Assembly: GCF_028750875.1 (NCBI RefSeq)
Contig: NW_026542598.1
Location: 1,116,001-1,180,000 of the forward strand
DNA length: 64,000 nt
Reading direction: 5' to 3'
DNA from: Macrosteles quadrilineatus
Lineage: Eukaryota; Arthropoda; Insecta; Hemiptera; Cicadellidae
In this document: piece by piece, positions 26,301 through 41,300 of the stretch
Numbering within the stretch: the first letter of the stretch is position 1
How the letters are laid out: each line of letters starts with the position of its first letter
Notes under the pieces: generated by a model
The model's input: only the letters and a program-made list of their open reading frames with translations
The model's database searches: none
What the model was told of the DNA's origin: nothing
Made by a program: the position numbers and the translations under genes

Positions 26301-29300
26301 ATCAAATTTAGTAACTTAAATCACTTTATTGTATATTTAACTAGAAACTAATTGCGATTTCGAGGCATCATACAATAGGTGTTAAAGTATTTCTACTTAG
26401 TAAAGGGAATTATGTCGGTGGTGAGTGTGCGTTCAAGGGTTGGGCCGAGCTCCAGCCGCTCTCCTTGAGCAAGGTATAGTGTGTGATTTTGATTCTTAAA
26501 AACATTACAAATGCCTGCATAAGAGTAAAAAATTAATATTAGGCTACTGTATTTAAATATAAGAAATTTTTATGGGGATGATAATATTGTTAAACAGGCT
26601 ACAAGTGGTATAAAGTAATTTGTCTTTGTTTTACAATCGTTCATCTTTTGGGCAAATTAGATTGTCTATTGAATTTAAAGACTGAACATCTATAAAAAAT
26701 ACTTTGGATTAAATATGGTCGATAACTGGTGTCATATGTATTGTATTAATAGCAATAAATTTCAGATGGTTTTGCATCTCAAGAGGACGTATAAAATGAG
26801 GAAATCTGGTGAAGACCGGTTATCTTTGATGGATGAAGAATTTATTGAAAAACAAAGTGAGTACACTTAACAATTATAATTTCAACAAATAATACAGCAC
26901 ATTTGAACTATTTCATGGATTGTTTGTCTGAAAAGTTGTTAGTTTTTTCAGTTACAAGCTAAGGAACTAGTATGTATACCCCCACCACAGCAAACCTGCA
27001 GACTATGCTAATTTCCATTTGTGGGATTGAATTTTCACCAAAATATCGCCCTAAAAATGTCATATTTATTCCTTATTTGAATAGCATTAGTCTTTGTAGT
27101 GCTTAGGTTTGCTGCTACGAGGACGGTTATAAGAGTTTTTGACCAAATGTTAATAGTGGTAGCCCTAGTATGAAATAAATTTTATATATGTTGATGTTCG
27201 TAAACATAAACAATATAAATATGTTAATAAAAGCAAACTACAATAGTTATTCTCGATAACAATAACATATTACTACATATACACCAAAATATATAAATCA
27301 CCACCATTATGATTAATCATATTAAGTTTTTTTTCATTGAATTGATTATAATTACCAATCTGTATATATATTTGTACATACATATATATATTGTATATAT
27401 ATGTAGGTACATATATTCATGTATATATTTGAAAGGTTGGTGGTTTTGGCCTCAGGGGGCCTCAAAACTAAGTAGTAGATTTACTAAAAGTAAATAAGTT
27501 CTGGGACTACTAGGTCTTACCATGAGACCTACGGTAATAGCTTATTCTCTATAAGGGAAATCCGTTAATATTGATTGATCCGTTGATTTCAGTTAAGTTT
27601 GCATTATGCTCTAGGAACTTATGAAGGTTTTTGTTTTCAGTTATAGACTTAAAATGTACAGAAGAAGATTTTGACACACTACAAAGGCAACTTGATCTAA
27701 TCAAAGAAGAAGTAGAAAGTGGAAACCAGAGAAAAGCACTTGTCATAGATGAATTGCAGGTAAGCCTAGACAAGTGTTGTAGAACAAACAAAACTTTGCT
27801 TTCAAATCCCAGGGCTTAATTTCTAATTTGAGAAGTACCGGAGCATGACTTACCGGGGGGTCTGGGGGAAAGAGGGGGTCCGGGGGTCCTCCCCCGGAAA
27901 ATTTTTGTAAAAATTGCACTTGAATTGGTGCATTTTAAACACATTTGAGCATGGTTAAGAATGCACATATACAGCATTATATTATATACAAAATAGTAAT
28001 ATAACAGGTGTAAAAATTAAAGAAGTTTGCCAGCAACTAAGCAGAAGCACTTAGTATAGTATGCAGTGTATCCACACGACCAAAACAATACTCCCGCTAA
28101 CTGGGTTGAAAAATGCCATTCCATGCAGTTTTTATTATGAAAACTGTCGTTGTATTTCGCATGCACTTTTTGTTATTTTGTTTATTTCTTCTGAGAGTTA
28201 AATTTGACATAGGCCTAATATTACACATCCACTCCACTGTTCCAATCCAATCCAATCCAATTACGCAGCACGCAGTCAGTGGACTGAGATCATCGATCTG
28301 AACGAACAGAGACTCAGTCAGTGGCAGTCGGCACCTGGTCGGCAGACGGCACACTGACTTACAAGTAGGAACACCGTTCCCCGTTGTATAATAAACTTTG
28401 AATACATTGCCCTGAAGTAAAGATTCGGTATTTGACATGATTTTTACAAAGAATTGAAAACCATAAGTCAAAAATTGAAAAATAAAAATACTATTTACAG
28501 CTAATTAAGATTGATTCCAAAATAAAATATCAATCCAGATAACAGGAGCTTCGCTCCAGTGTCCTGAGAAGTACCGGAGCGGTGTGCTCCGGCTGAAATT
28601 AAGCCCTGTCAAATCCTATATAGATTTTCGGTTGTCACCTCTTACAAAAAATGTAAATTGATGTACTCTTAATAAGAATTTTTATTTTTTTTATTGTTTC
28701 TTCATAATATTGCCAAACGGCTTAATCATTTTCAAAATAAACTTATCACACACTTTTTCAAAAATTTCTATATTTCGGCATTAGCCTTCTTCAGGAACAA
28801 ACACAATAACAAATAGAAGTGTTTACCACTCTGAATCATATGGTTTTAGCAAAAATCCAAAATACATATAATTTATGAAGAAGTAAAAAAGAAAATGTTT
28901 TGATAGAAAGAAAGACAAATATATAAATATATACTATCCCAAATTTAGACCGGAAGGCGTTTTAGATTTAAGTATTAATTGATGAGCTTGCTTAAGCTGT
29001 CCTAATTTTAAGTCTGATGCGTCTTTTGCCAATTTTCTTATTCCTTGAATAACATTGTTCAAAATTTTGAGAATGTTCTCTCGCATGAATAGCCACAGGT
29101 TTTTGTTTATCAGGATGGTTTACGTCATATCTGTGGCCATTCATACGAACTCTTAGAGCATTTTTGGTTTTGCCAATGTAGTCTTTAGGTGACCTGTGAG
29201 TCTACTAATGTAATTTACCAAATTTCATGCAAAAATTGTCCTAAAGAGATAGTCTTCATCAATTGAAAATTACATAAAATTTACTAACTTTTTTGTATCT

Positions 29301-32300
29301 TGCAATTTTTTCGTTAACGGTTTTTTGTGAAATTTGGCATCAAATATTTTAAATCGCTGCCATTTTGAAACGGTTAATGATTTTTTTGTATAAATTTAAA
29401 CAAAGGTAAGCCTTAATAAGATTAACATTTCTGTAAAATATCAATGCTGTATCTCAATCGGTTTAGGAGTTATTTATGTTTTAGTAAAAAATACATAAAT
29501 GCTGACAGTTGGAAAACTAGACACCACAGACCCATGTTCCTATGGTGAAATGTGTTTGTCTTGACCTAAGCAATAACGCTATATACATGTGTCCAGAGAG
29601 TTACGGGACACCCTGTATAGTAAAAATATTATTGGGGTAGCCTTCAAAATGTGTGCTTATTGAGTTATTAATAATTTGTCTAACTTTTGTACAATAAGTA
29701 AAAGTTGTTCACTTTTAGAAAGATATGAAATGCATACAAAGATAAGAAAATAATACTCAATTCATTGGTGTTGAACTGGGAACTCAACTAAAAACTCGAA
29801 CAAACACCATAATTAAAGGAATTAAAACTCATGTAGACTGCACATAGACATAAAACACTCTTTGGTAGCTTACTCGGTTCATATTACTAACTGACAATTT
29901 TATATTCGCTTTGTGTATACTGTCTGTTTCAACCCAGCAATTTTTTTTATAGAAAATCAAGGAGAAAGAAAAGGCTGTAATTGAAGACACCAAATCGATG
30001 AAAGAATTTATTGAAAAATCAAAAGCTTTTGTTGAGACAGTTGAAGTAAAACTGCCAACAACAGATAAAGAAATAACTGTAAAAAGTAAGTATATTATTA
30101 ATAAATGTCAACTCTTTTCTTTAGTTAATTATTAGCTGCAGTTAGTTGAAAAATAAATACTTGGTGACAATTTGATATCAGATTTTGTAGGCTATGAATG
30201 AGAAGCTAATACATAAAGCATTTTATTTTCAGTATATTTATATTTCACATTTTTTATTCCAGGTTTCCCAATCAACTAGGACTAAACTTAATAGTTTGTT
30301 TTAGCTTTTAAGTAACTCCTATGTAGAGATAGTGTTAGGAAAATTTAATCTGGCTAAGGAAGGTTTAGAAGTTTTAAATTGAACACAAATATTGTTTACT
30401 GACAATAAGCTTTAACGTGAATATGTTAGCATTATTTGCCACCATTATAAATGCTGACATTAGTTAAGTTTACCAATACAGTATTTACTTTCACAAGTAT
30501 TTTTCAGAAGGAAACCAATCACATTTCAATAATGCTTACTGACTGGTCGCCATTTTAATTAAAACTAAAAGTATTAAGACTCATCTGTATGAAATATTTA
30601 ACTTATTATACCATCAGTGCATTTCTCATTAAGAAATAATGCTTCAACTGACTAGGTTTGCTATGTAAGTGAATTTTTAAATAATTAACCTGTTATTTAG
30701 GAGCTGCGTTGAAAAAGAAAAAAAAGGAGTTACAAAAAATCCAGGATAAGGTTAACACTCAGGAAATATCTCGTAATGAAATAGATCAGTTGAACGTGGA
30801 GAAAAATAACCTGCAGCGAATGATTAAGTTTTATGAAGGTTCGATTAGAGAATACCAAAATTCTACTTTTGCCGTAGACATGAAACTGGCAGAGGATCAA
30901 AAGAGGGTAAGTTATAAAAATCAATCTATTAGTCTTATACTAATTTGGCATGAAATGCGTCCAGGCAGTGAGATCGCCAGATTACAAGAGTGGAGAGTCA
31001 TGTAAAATCTATCATAAATTAACACGGAAAAACTAAAACTGTCCTAATTACTATTCCATCTTAAAATCACGTAGCAATCAAATTTCTGCCTATCAAACTA
31101 TGTCCAAACCTATAGGATTTAAATCATTTATAACTAGTGAGGAGTTGTAAACGTAATGAGAAATTAAGAATACTTAATTAAGGTACTTACTTACTCCTGT
31201 GGCCACACAAACCCCAAGTGATTTTTGGCCTTGCCAACAATGCGCCTCCACTGCTGCCTGTCCTCTGCTGCCTCCAAACTTGCTCCTAACCTCCTGAGGT
31301 CCTGCCTAACTTGGTCATTCCATCTTAATCTGGGCCGTCCCAGCGGCCGTCGTCCTTCTGGTTGCCCCATCCATACCCTTTTAATCATAGCCTACTGTTA
31401 ACATCTCTTCTACATACGTGTCCCAGCCATCGTAATCTTCTGCTCTTTACCATTGCTATAATATCTGGGTCATTATAAAGTTCTCTTAATTCTTGGTTCT
31501 TCCTTATCCGCCATTCACCATTGTCATTAATAGGACCAAACACTCTATTTCTAAACGACATGGTATATTAGGTGAGGTCAATACTTCAGTATGATAATAT
31601 TTTTGTTGGGCATCACTCACCTTACTGAAATCACGAGAACGTAGTCCTTGTCATGTCACAATCACACACAGTTCATGCACATAAAAATATACAAAAATAA
31701 AAATAAAAATAAATCCAAATTTAAAATATCGGACAAAAGTTCTCAACACCGACGTTTCGCCGCACCAAAATCAACGTGCGGCGTTTTCAAGGTTATTCCT
31801 CTTCTCACGCAATCGTTGTGAGCGCCTAACCACGACTGACGACCCCGGTGGTGGAGGAGGGGGAGGGGGGACTCTGTTATCTAGAACAGCTGATGGCATT
31901 ATCTTCTTTTGTTTAGATTTTTCTATACATCCTTTAATTTCTTTCTCTATTATTGTATTGTAAACCGGGCTGATATCAATGGATGCGTTGGCTAATGAAT
32001 CCTGATCTGAAGTAATAAACAAAGCCTCAATAATATTCCTTTTCTTCCAATTAGGCTCCTTGTATAATACACAGCTTTCCTCCCACTTTATACAATGCCC
32101 GGTGTCATGAACGTGTTCAGATATTTTTGAACCATAGGTTACACGTGTATCAACTTTTTTCATGTGTTCATGAACCCGTATGAGAGCCGGTCTTGAAGTT
32201 TGGCCTACATAGCTACGTTTACACGAGCATGGGACCTTGTACACCACGTTTTTATTGTCATTACCACAGTTAGAAGGCTTCACTTTAGATACATGTCTTC

Positions 32301-35300
32301 TTATCGTGTTTTTTGAGGTAAAGACCGTCCTAATACCTTGCTTAGCATTTACCTCAAAAAACACGATAAGAAGACATGTATCTAAAGTGAAGCCTTCTAA
32401 CTGTGGTAATGACAATAAAAACGTGGTGTACAAGGTCCCATGCTCGTGTAAACGTAGCTATGTAGGCCAAACTTCAAGACCGGCTCTCATACGGGTTCAT
32501 GAACACATGAAAAAAGTTGATACACGTGTAACCTATGGTTCAAAAATATCTGAACACGTTCATGACACCGGGCATTGTATAAAGTGGGAGGAAAGCTGTG
32601 TATTATACAAGGAGCCTAATTGGAAGAAAAGGAATATTATTGAGGCTTTGTTTATTACTTCAGATCAGGATTCATTAGCCAACGCATCCATTGATATCAG
32701 CCCGGTTTACAATACAATAATAGAGAAAGAAATTAAAGGATGTATAGAAAAATCTAAACAAAAGAAGATAATGCCATCAGCTGTTCTAGATAACAGAGTC
32801 CCCCCTCCCCCTCCTCCACCACCGGGGTCGTCAGTCGTGGTTAGGCGCTCACAACGATTGCGTGAGAAGAGGAATAACCTTGAAAACGCCGCACGTTGAT
32901 TTTGGTGTGGCGAAACGTCGGTGTTGAGAACTTTTGTCCGATATTTTAAATTTGGATTTATTTTTATTTTTATTTTTGTATATTTTTATGTGCATGAACT
33001 GTGTGTGATTGTGACATGACAAGGACTACGTTCTCGTGATTTCAGTAAGGTGAGTGATGCCCAACAAAAATATTATCATACTCAAACACTCTATGTAAGA
33101 TTTTATTTTCAAAAACTATAAATTTCTTTTCATTTTGCTTTGTAAGCGTCCAGACTTCTGCTCCATATAGTAGAACTGGTTGTATTATTACTTTATACAT
33201 CTTTATATTGGTTCTTAAGGTCAGGAGTCTCTTCTAAATAGTTTTGTTAGACTCGAATAGCACCGTTGAGCTGCTGCTAATCTATATTGGATTTCGTCGT
33301 CTTGTCTGCTTTCACTTGTTATTGTCACTCCAAGATATTTAAAATTGTCAGTTTTTGTGAATTTAAAATTAAAGACTTCCAAGTCTGGTTTTTTATCAGG
33401 TAGTCTACTTATCTTCATTATCTTAGGTTTCTATTCATTTATTTTTAGTCCCACATTTTGTGTTTCAGTGATTAGCTTTTCTGCTAGCTCCTTACTATCC
33501 TTTTTATTTTCTGCTATAAGTGCCACATCGTCTGCAAATGCTAGAACGTTTGTCTTCCCGTTAATCTTTGCACCTCACTGAAGACTGCTCACCTCTCTCA
33601 GCACTTCTTCAATGACTAGATTAAATAAAAAATGGGGATAGTGCATCGCCTTGTCTTAGTCCTGTGTTAATTCTAAAGGTGTCTGAGTAATCATTTTCTA
33701 CTTTGACTTTTGATATGGTCTTAAATGTGCACATTTTTGTAAGATTGACAAGTTTCTTTGGGATCCTGTGTTTTTCCATCAACTTCCACATTTTTTGTCT
33801 TGATATTCTATCATAAGCTTTAGCAAAGTCAACAAAAAGAATATAATTAAATCTAAGGCTTACCTTACGATTCAATTTATTATATAGTGGAGACCTAGGT
33901 TTCTACGTCGAAACGTTATCGTCAGTCCTTTGTCTCATAGGTTAGCTAAACTTCTTGTTTGCCATCTCTTGCTTGAGATATTGTCGATTTGGTATAATTT
34001 ACACACACATTGATCACAAATAAATATTTACAAAGACATAAATGGAAACAACATAGATACATGGCCATGATCTTCGTCTTTATCAAACCTAACCTCCGAA
34101 GTTGGGATGTGATGACATTCGCTTCTAGCAGCATGGTCTTATCACTCCATAGAGTTGTATTTTTTGCAAACACTGAACTTATGAGATGGAAAATAATAAA
34201 TACATGTTTAGATAGATCTCATAATGATTGCTCGATCGAAACTGATCACCAATTGCCATTCTTAATTTTATATTTTTCTTTATGAATATGAATAAAACAT
34301 TACTGTAAATGTACTTTAAAGTATAATCAGACATTTTTATTTACAATAGAATTTGAGCTTTTAAAAATATTTCTGTCTAACTCTGTTTACCACTTGTTTG
34401 ATTTTACAGCTTGACAAATTAGTTATGGAATTTAACAAACTAGTTGCTGAAACAATTGCCATGGAACCACAATTGAAACAGTGCGAGATAAAATTGAAGC
34501 TGCTAACTGATGTTACATTGATAGAACACATACATACATACATAGAAGCTATTGATTCTAGATTGAAAATACTCAAGGATCAGTATAAATCTGCAATAAA
34601 AACTCTTGAGTCACAGAAACAAAAGAGTGAAACGACGTTAAAATTGGTAAGTAAATATGATAATAAATTAGTTTGGTCATCATAGTGGACGGTTAGTTAT
34701 TATTAAAACCTATAATCAATAATCAATGTAAAACATATAATAAATTATTGTAATAAACATGGGTTGCTTAAAAAACTATTGTTAAACATCGTGTACACAT
34801 GGTCACCTAGAATTTTAAGATTTATATCCTTGAAATCACTTATTCGTTTTTTAATACCAGTAATTTAAATGGTAACCTTGTAATTTTTTATGCACTTATC
34901 ATTAATTGACTGTAGGCATACACAACTCAAAAGTTAATAATTTATAAATAAAAAACCTTTTTAAAACAAAACGTTTTTAAACTCAATAAAAAGTAGAAAA
35001 TAATTTTTAAATATGTGGAGAGTATAAATACTTGTAAGATTTTAAACAAAACACGTGGGGTGCATGCAATAGATAATTTACTATTACCTTCACCTATTGA
35101 ACTAATGTATTATTTTCTACTTTTTAGTTTTTAATGTGTGTGGATGTTAAATCTATTTCAAGCATCTATATCAGATTAAGACAGAGCATGTGGGAAATCT
35201 AATTCATTAATTATGTACTAGATTGAATGTGTGGCCTACATACTTACTATAAATATATCAATCTATTTAACTTATTGTTTACTTTATAGAATACTAAATA

Positions 35301-38300
35301 AATAACAATTGACATTATTAACAAACACCTTTATATCTGCAATCAGATTGTTTATCTATATTTTGAAATGTTTGTATAAAGAATCTAATGGGAGCTTAAC
35401 CTGTACCTCTTAACCTCTGCTCTTCGAACTGTCAAATTTAAGTATTTACAGCTGACTTAAATCAATTGATATATTTACATTCTTTCAAAATGTAAACATG
35501 GAAAACTTGCAAGCCCATGGGGCGTAGCCCAAGGGAAATATGAAAATTAAATGATATAATATTTTATTGTCATCCATTTGTGAGCTATGGTTCAAGTTTC
35601 AAGTCTCTAGCTCATCGGGAAGTATCAAAATTTACAAGAAAGCGAATTAATAAAAACAAGCCCATGGGGCGTAGCCCAAGGGAAATATGAAAATTAAATG
35701 ATATAATATTGCATTGTCTTCCATTTTTGAGCTATGTTTCAAGTTTCATGTCTGTAGCTCATTGGGAAGTGGGTATAAAATTGATTGCAAAATTTGTACC
35801 GGACAAGAAAGCGAGCTAATAAAAACGTTTTAACATAAAATGTAAGAAGACATGAATGTGGTATACATTAAAGACGTAGATATTTAAAAATAGTTAGTAT
35901 TTTGCCCCATTTTTATGGTGAGTCTCGTATCGTGTTTAAAATCTTTTAAGCTTAACGTGATTCCAATCAGACATGTATATTCTAATTTTGTCCCAGGCCA
36001 ATGAAGAAATAAATAAAACAAAAGAAGAAATCAACAGGGAAAGAAGGTTGTTGGAAAAAATTGAATGTGACTATGAGAAGCTTAAGCAGGAAATACCATT
36101 AAAGGTAATAGTTACAATTTGAACTCTTTATTAACATTTCAGAGCTGCTATTGAAGATATGTTAATTAATTTTCATAAAGTAATTCGTTGTAGATCATAC
36201 TATAGTATTTCACACAAATTCAAGTTCTTATTCAAGTTGTATGAATATTGTTAATTTTGGAATTTTGTTATTGCTAAATAAAGCATTTAATAAGCTATTT
36301 CTTAAATATGTTGGTAAAGGATGAATAAAAATACAATATCAGAGTTTAAAGTGCTTGACTACTGAAATGCCAATGTGTGTTACTGAAGCAAGATGTTTAG
36401 ATGGTTAATTATGTTACTATAGTCTCAACCCAGGACTTTGGGGTCAGTTAAAATCAATCCTATTTATGAACCAGGATTTACGAACTACATATCTTGACTA
36501 TTGAGCTGTGTTATAACAATTAGTGATGTGCGATACGTATCGTATCGTATCGGAATATCGCGATACGCGAGGGACGATGCGATATTTCGATACGATATTT
36601 GAAAAACGATACGTATCGTATCGCCTAAAACGATATTTGTATTTATATCGGCACATAGAGCGATACAATTCATGTCAAAACGATATTTTTAAGCTTTTTT
36701 TGCGCAGGCCAAGCAAACTGCAAAATCTGTACTCTGTGGATGTGTAGTTTGAATTAAGAGTTTTTGAAGTCTGTATTTTTGGATTTTACTTGATAATGTA
36801 CCAGTCCCATCCCAGTCCAGCCCATTTCCACTAGCGTTCTGGTTCTATCTAGCACTAGCAGTGCAGAGTGTGGGAACTGTCTGTGGCAATTACTGTATCT
36901 GCAATCATAAAATGTTATGGGAAGGATAGGGAAACAGGTCCAAGACGTAGGGAGTTGTGAAGGAAGTAGTAAAGGCGAGCAGTGTGAAGTGTGGGAACGG
37001 ATTAATGTATCTGCAATACTAAGACTGTTTTCAGAGTAAACTAATGATTTTCCCTAAGCAAAGCTCGGTCCCCAGATACTTTTAAAATATTATTTTTTAC
37101 AATATTTCTGTCTAACTCTGTTTACCACTTGTTTGATTTTACAGATTGGCCAATTACGTTTGGAATTTGACAAAGTACTTGCTGAAATAAATATTGCCGT
37201 GGATGAACTATTGAAACAGCACGAGATGAAATTGCAGCTGCTAACTGATGTTACTACTGATGAGTCACAGAAAAAAAATAGTGACACCACTTCAAAATTG
37301 GTAAGTTAATATGATAATAAATTAGTTTGGTCATCATAGTGGACGGTTAGTTATTATTAAAACCAATAATCAATAATCAATAATCAATGTAAAACATATA
37401 ATAAATTATTGTAATAAACATGGGTTGCTTAAAAAAACTATTGTTAAACATCGTGTACACATGGTCACCTAGAATTTTAAGATTTATATCCTTGAAATCA
37501 CTCATTCGTTTGTTAATACCAGTAATTTAAATGGTAACCTTGTAATTTTTTATGCACTTATCATTAATTGACTGTAGGCATACACAACTCAAAAGTTAAT
37601 AATTTATAAATAAAAAACCTTTTTAAAACAAAACTTTTTAAACTCAATAAAAAGTAGAAAATAATTTTTAAATATGTGGAGAGTACCGTATAAATACTTG
37701 TAATATTTAAAACGAAAAACGTGGGCTGCATGCAATTGATAATAATACATTAGTTCAATAGGTGAAGGTAATTGTAAATTATCTATTGCATGCACCCCAC
37801 GTGTTTCGTTTTAAATCTTACAAGTATTTATACTCTCCACATATTTAAAAATTATTTTATACTTTTTATTGAGTTTAAAAACGTTTTGTTTTAAAAAGGT
37901 GATATTATAGATAAAAACAATAACAAAAAACATTAATAAAAATGTTTCTTTTTATCCTCGGTTATATTTTAGAATTCGTACAACTAAATACAGTACCCCC
38001 ACCGCAGCAAACCTGCAGACTAAGCGAATTTCCATTAACCTGATTGGATTTACACTAAAATGCCTCCATAAAAATAGCACATTTATTTCCTATTTTAATA
38101 GAATTAGTTTAACGAGTACTTAACTTGCTGAGTAGTACTTGGATTGCTGCAACAGGGAGGGTAAAAAAGATTTTTTTTATAAAATGATAATAGTTTAGTA
38201 AGAAATAAAGTATTTTCCAAAATTGATCAAAATATGTTCATAAACAAGCAAACTACAACAGTTGACTTATTCTCCATAAGAATAACATGGGAATTTTAAA

Positions 38301-41300
38301 ATTACAATTTTTTTGAATTTTCTAGGTGCATGATAACGCTTCAATATACTTAATTATTTGTGTTTTTTTAAGCTCTACAAAATGGTTTGGAAAGAAATTG
38401 TGAAATTTTGTGTTTTTAGGGTCAAAAATGGGAAAACCCTATTTTTACCCCAATAAACCCCCGTCCGATCATGCTGGTTCGCGAACTCATTCAAGTTTAT
38501 TGCGCCTTACACCTTCAAACCAAATTTTATCAAAATCGGACAAAAATTACTCAAGTTATCGCGGATGGACACACACACATATATATATATTATATATATA
38601 TATATCTAATATATAAATTTAACGAATTGTGTTTTTGGCCTCTGGGGACATCAAAATGAAAAAGTAAATCGGTCACGGGCTTAGGTCTTACCATGAGACC
38701 TACGGTAATAGCTACTTCCCTATAGGGAAATTCGCTAAAATTAAAGAAATTATATTCTTCTTACAGTCCCCGACAATGTTGGCTTCCTTGTACTGTTTAT
38801 AGTATAGAAAGCTGCATATTTATACTTTGTCGTACGGTTTATACTTTGGCGCACATCAGGATTCCAACAAAACAACGCAAAACAGCGTGGTTCTATTATG
38901 CACGTAATCCGTGTACGCTTGGAAATAGACACTTAAAGAAAAATAATACTATGAACAGCTGATTGACTATTATAACTATGATTTAACTTGTCATTTTGTG
39001 TTTATAGTTTATGTTCTCTGAACTTTCTGGACTTTTCTTTTAAACGTTTTTAAAACATTCCTACAATCTTAATAAACATAAAAATACCTTTTAACCATTT
39101 TTTTAGGTGCGGAAACCACTGCAAATTACAAAAACATACGGAACTATTTTCTTAAGTCGCGGAGCACATTGCTTGCTGAGGAAAAAATAGCGGAGTGATA
39201 CGGACCGGTGACTACTTTCTCTAGAGCACCTATTTGTGTTGCCAGCTGAACCTAAAAACGTGTTGTATAGTGTTTGAAAGACTAATTATTTATATGCTTT
39301 ATAGTGACTGTAGTAAGGAAAATTCCTGAAAACTTCTAGTGGACATCTCATCAAAGCTATGGCCCCATTTGAGAGGCTTAATATGGATTTTAAAGGGCCA
39401 ATCCCTTCAGTAACAAATAACACCTATATTCTAACTATAGTTGACGAATATTCACGTTACTGTATCCTTTTGCACTCCCCTGTCCTGATATGAGCTCAAG
39501 AACTATTATCAAACAACTTCACAAAGTCTTCAGTATTTTTGGTACACCATCATATATACACACAGACCAGGGTAGCGGTTTTATGTCGGTAGAACTAAAA
39601 TCATTTTTACATAATTTGGGAATAGCTACAAGTCGTGCAAGTCCATATAACCCACGTGGAAATGGGCAAGTTGAACGATTCAACGGAGTAATATGGAATA
39701 CTGTTCAGCTAGCATTGAAATCGAGAGGGATGAAAATAACTCAGTGGGAAAGTGTTTTAGATGAAGCCCTTCATTGCATCAGATCCCTCTTATGCTAAGG
39801 GACAATTTGTGAGATGTCGGATGGATTGAGCCACAGACACAGAGGCTCAAGAGACAGACACTTGTTTAGTTGTGTCTAGACTTTCTGAAGGATCCGCTGC
39901 TCGGGTCTTATATTTTCGCTGGGTTTATCATTTCTAATTCCTGCGTTTTTACAATTTACAGGTATAATACGATACAATGGAACTATAATATTAAGATTCA
40001 ACTGCGGTTCCTTTTTGCTACCAATATTCAATTTTCTTTTGTCTTGCAAGATTAGGCTCCCAGGAATGTAAAACGTTGACTTTGAACAGTGCAAGTGTAG
40101 GCTATACTCTCACCCTATTGTGAAGTTTAAGGTTGTTTTGTGTGAGTGTGGCTCTTGTTTATCAGATATGAGTGTGCTAACATCAACTATGAATTTCTCT
40201 ACGTTTAGAGTAGATTTTACTAATCGTGCTTTACTCTTTGGTATTACAGCATTAGTGGAGAAACTATAGTTCATTTTTTTAATCAGATATATTGTTATTC
40301 ATGCTATTTTTTATTTTGAAAAGTGACAATGAATACACAGTAAAAGTTAACTCCAAATTGTACGATATTTGTAAGGTCCAGTAGTTTGATTAAAGTGAAA
40401 ACATCAGGTTAAATCTGAATAACATGTACAAGCCTATCCCAAATCCCATGATAATATAAATGTGTACGTAATGCCATTACTGCTTTACTGCTGTTCTTCT
40501 CCTCCGCAGTCATCAAGATTGGGGGAGGCGTCATCTTTTTCTTTATCTTCTTGGTTATTATTGTCTTCAGTTAAAAGTATGGTCACTTAGGAATTCATTC
40601 AAACTGTAGTAGAGTCAGTTGGATATAATGGAAATGTTTACAAAAAAAATATTTTCTTCATATCTAGCTCCAGAAATTAAAAATACAAAAATGATCAAAG
40701 TGACTCTTCATACAACATCATAACATTCTGTTATTTCACATAAAATATATACCGTATATTATATTAAAGATAGTTCTGTTTACAAAAACACAATATTTGA
40801 TGAACACCATTTCTTTGTCGCTTTGTATTGGTGGTATACATGTTTGGTAGGTGGTACGTTAGTCAAAAGAGATATATGGGAAATTCGCTAAAAGCCTTAT
40901 TGTTCCCAAAAGTTCCTTGTAGCGTATTAATAATATAGATAAATAGGAGATGTTTAAAAATATTATATTTTCAATTTCAAATTGTCTATTTTAACTCATT
41001 TTAGTGCTGCAGTACAAAAAATTTACCCTAACTTTCATTTCAGAAAATGTCTCTACGGAGTGGAGACCAATCACAACTAAATAGTCCACCTCCTCCTAGA
41101 GGAAAAAAAACAAAGAAAACTAAATCTACCGAACAAGTAAGTTAGTTACATTGTTATCTTGGGTAAGGCCTATTTTTTGTGAATTTTGGGGACTTTTACT
41201 TACGAAAAATAAATAGAAATACGTCTAATAACACTTGAAACACATATACTCTTTATTTCTAGGACAATATATATATATATATATATATAAGGCATGTTTT

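Noticed and set aside
28097..28471. 124-codon minus-strand frame
   Set aside because: Lies inside the non-autonomous hAT element and shows no transposase or host-protein features.
33893..33925. CGAAACGTTATCGTCAG stretch as another Penelope end
   Set aside because: Too short and isolated to separate from chance, although similar to known tails.
36485..36747. Overlapping frames on both strands in the CGATA cluster
   Set aside because: They arise from the short palindromic repeat and have no domain.
39870..40094. Short frames repeated identically 1,782 bp downstream
   Set aside because: Repetition is due to the tandem duplication, not to coding conservation.
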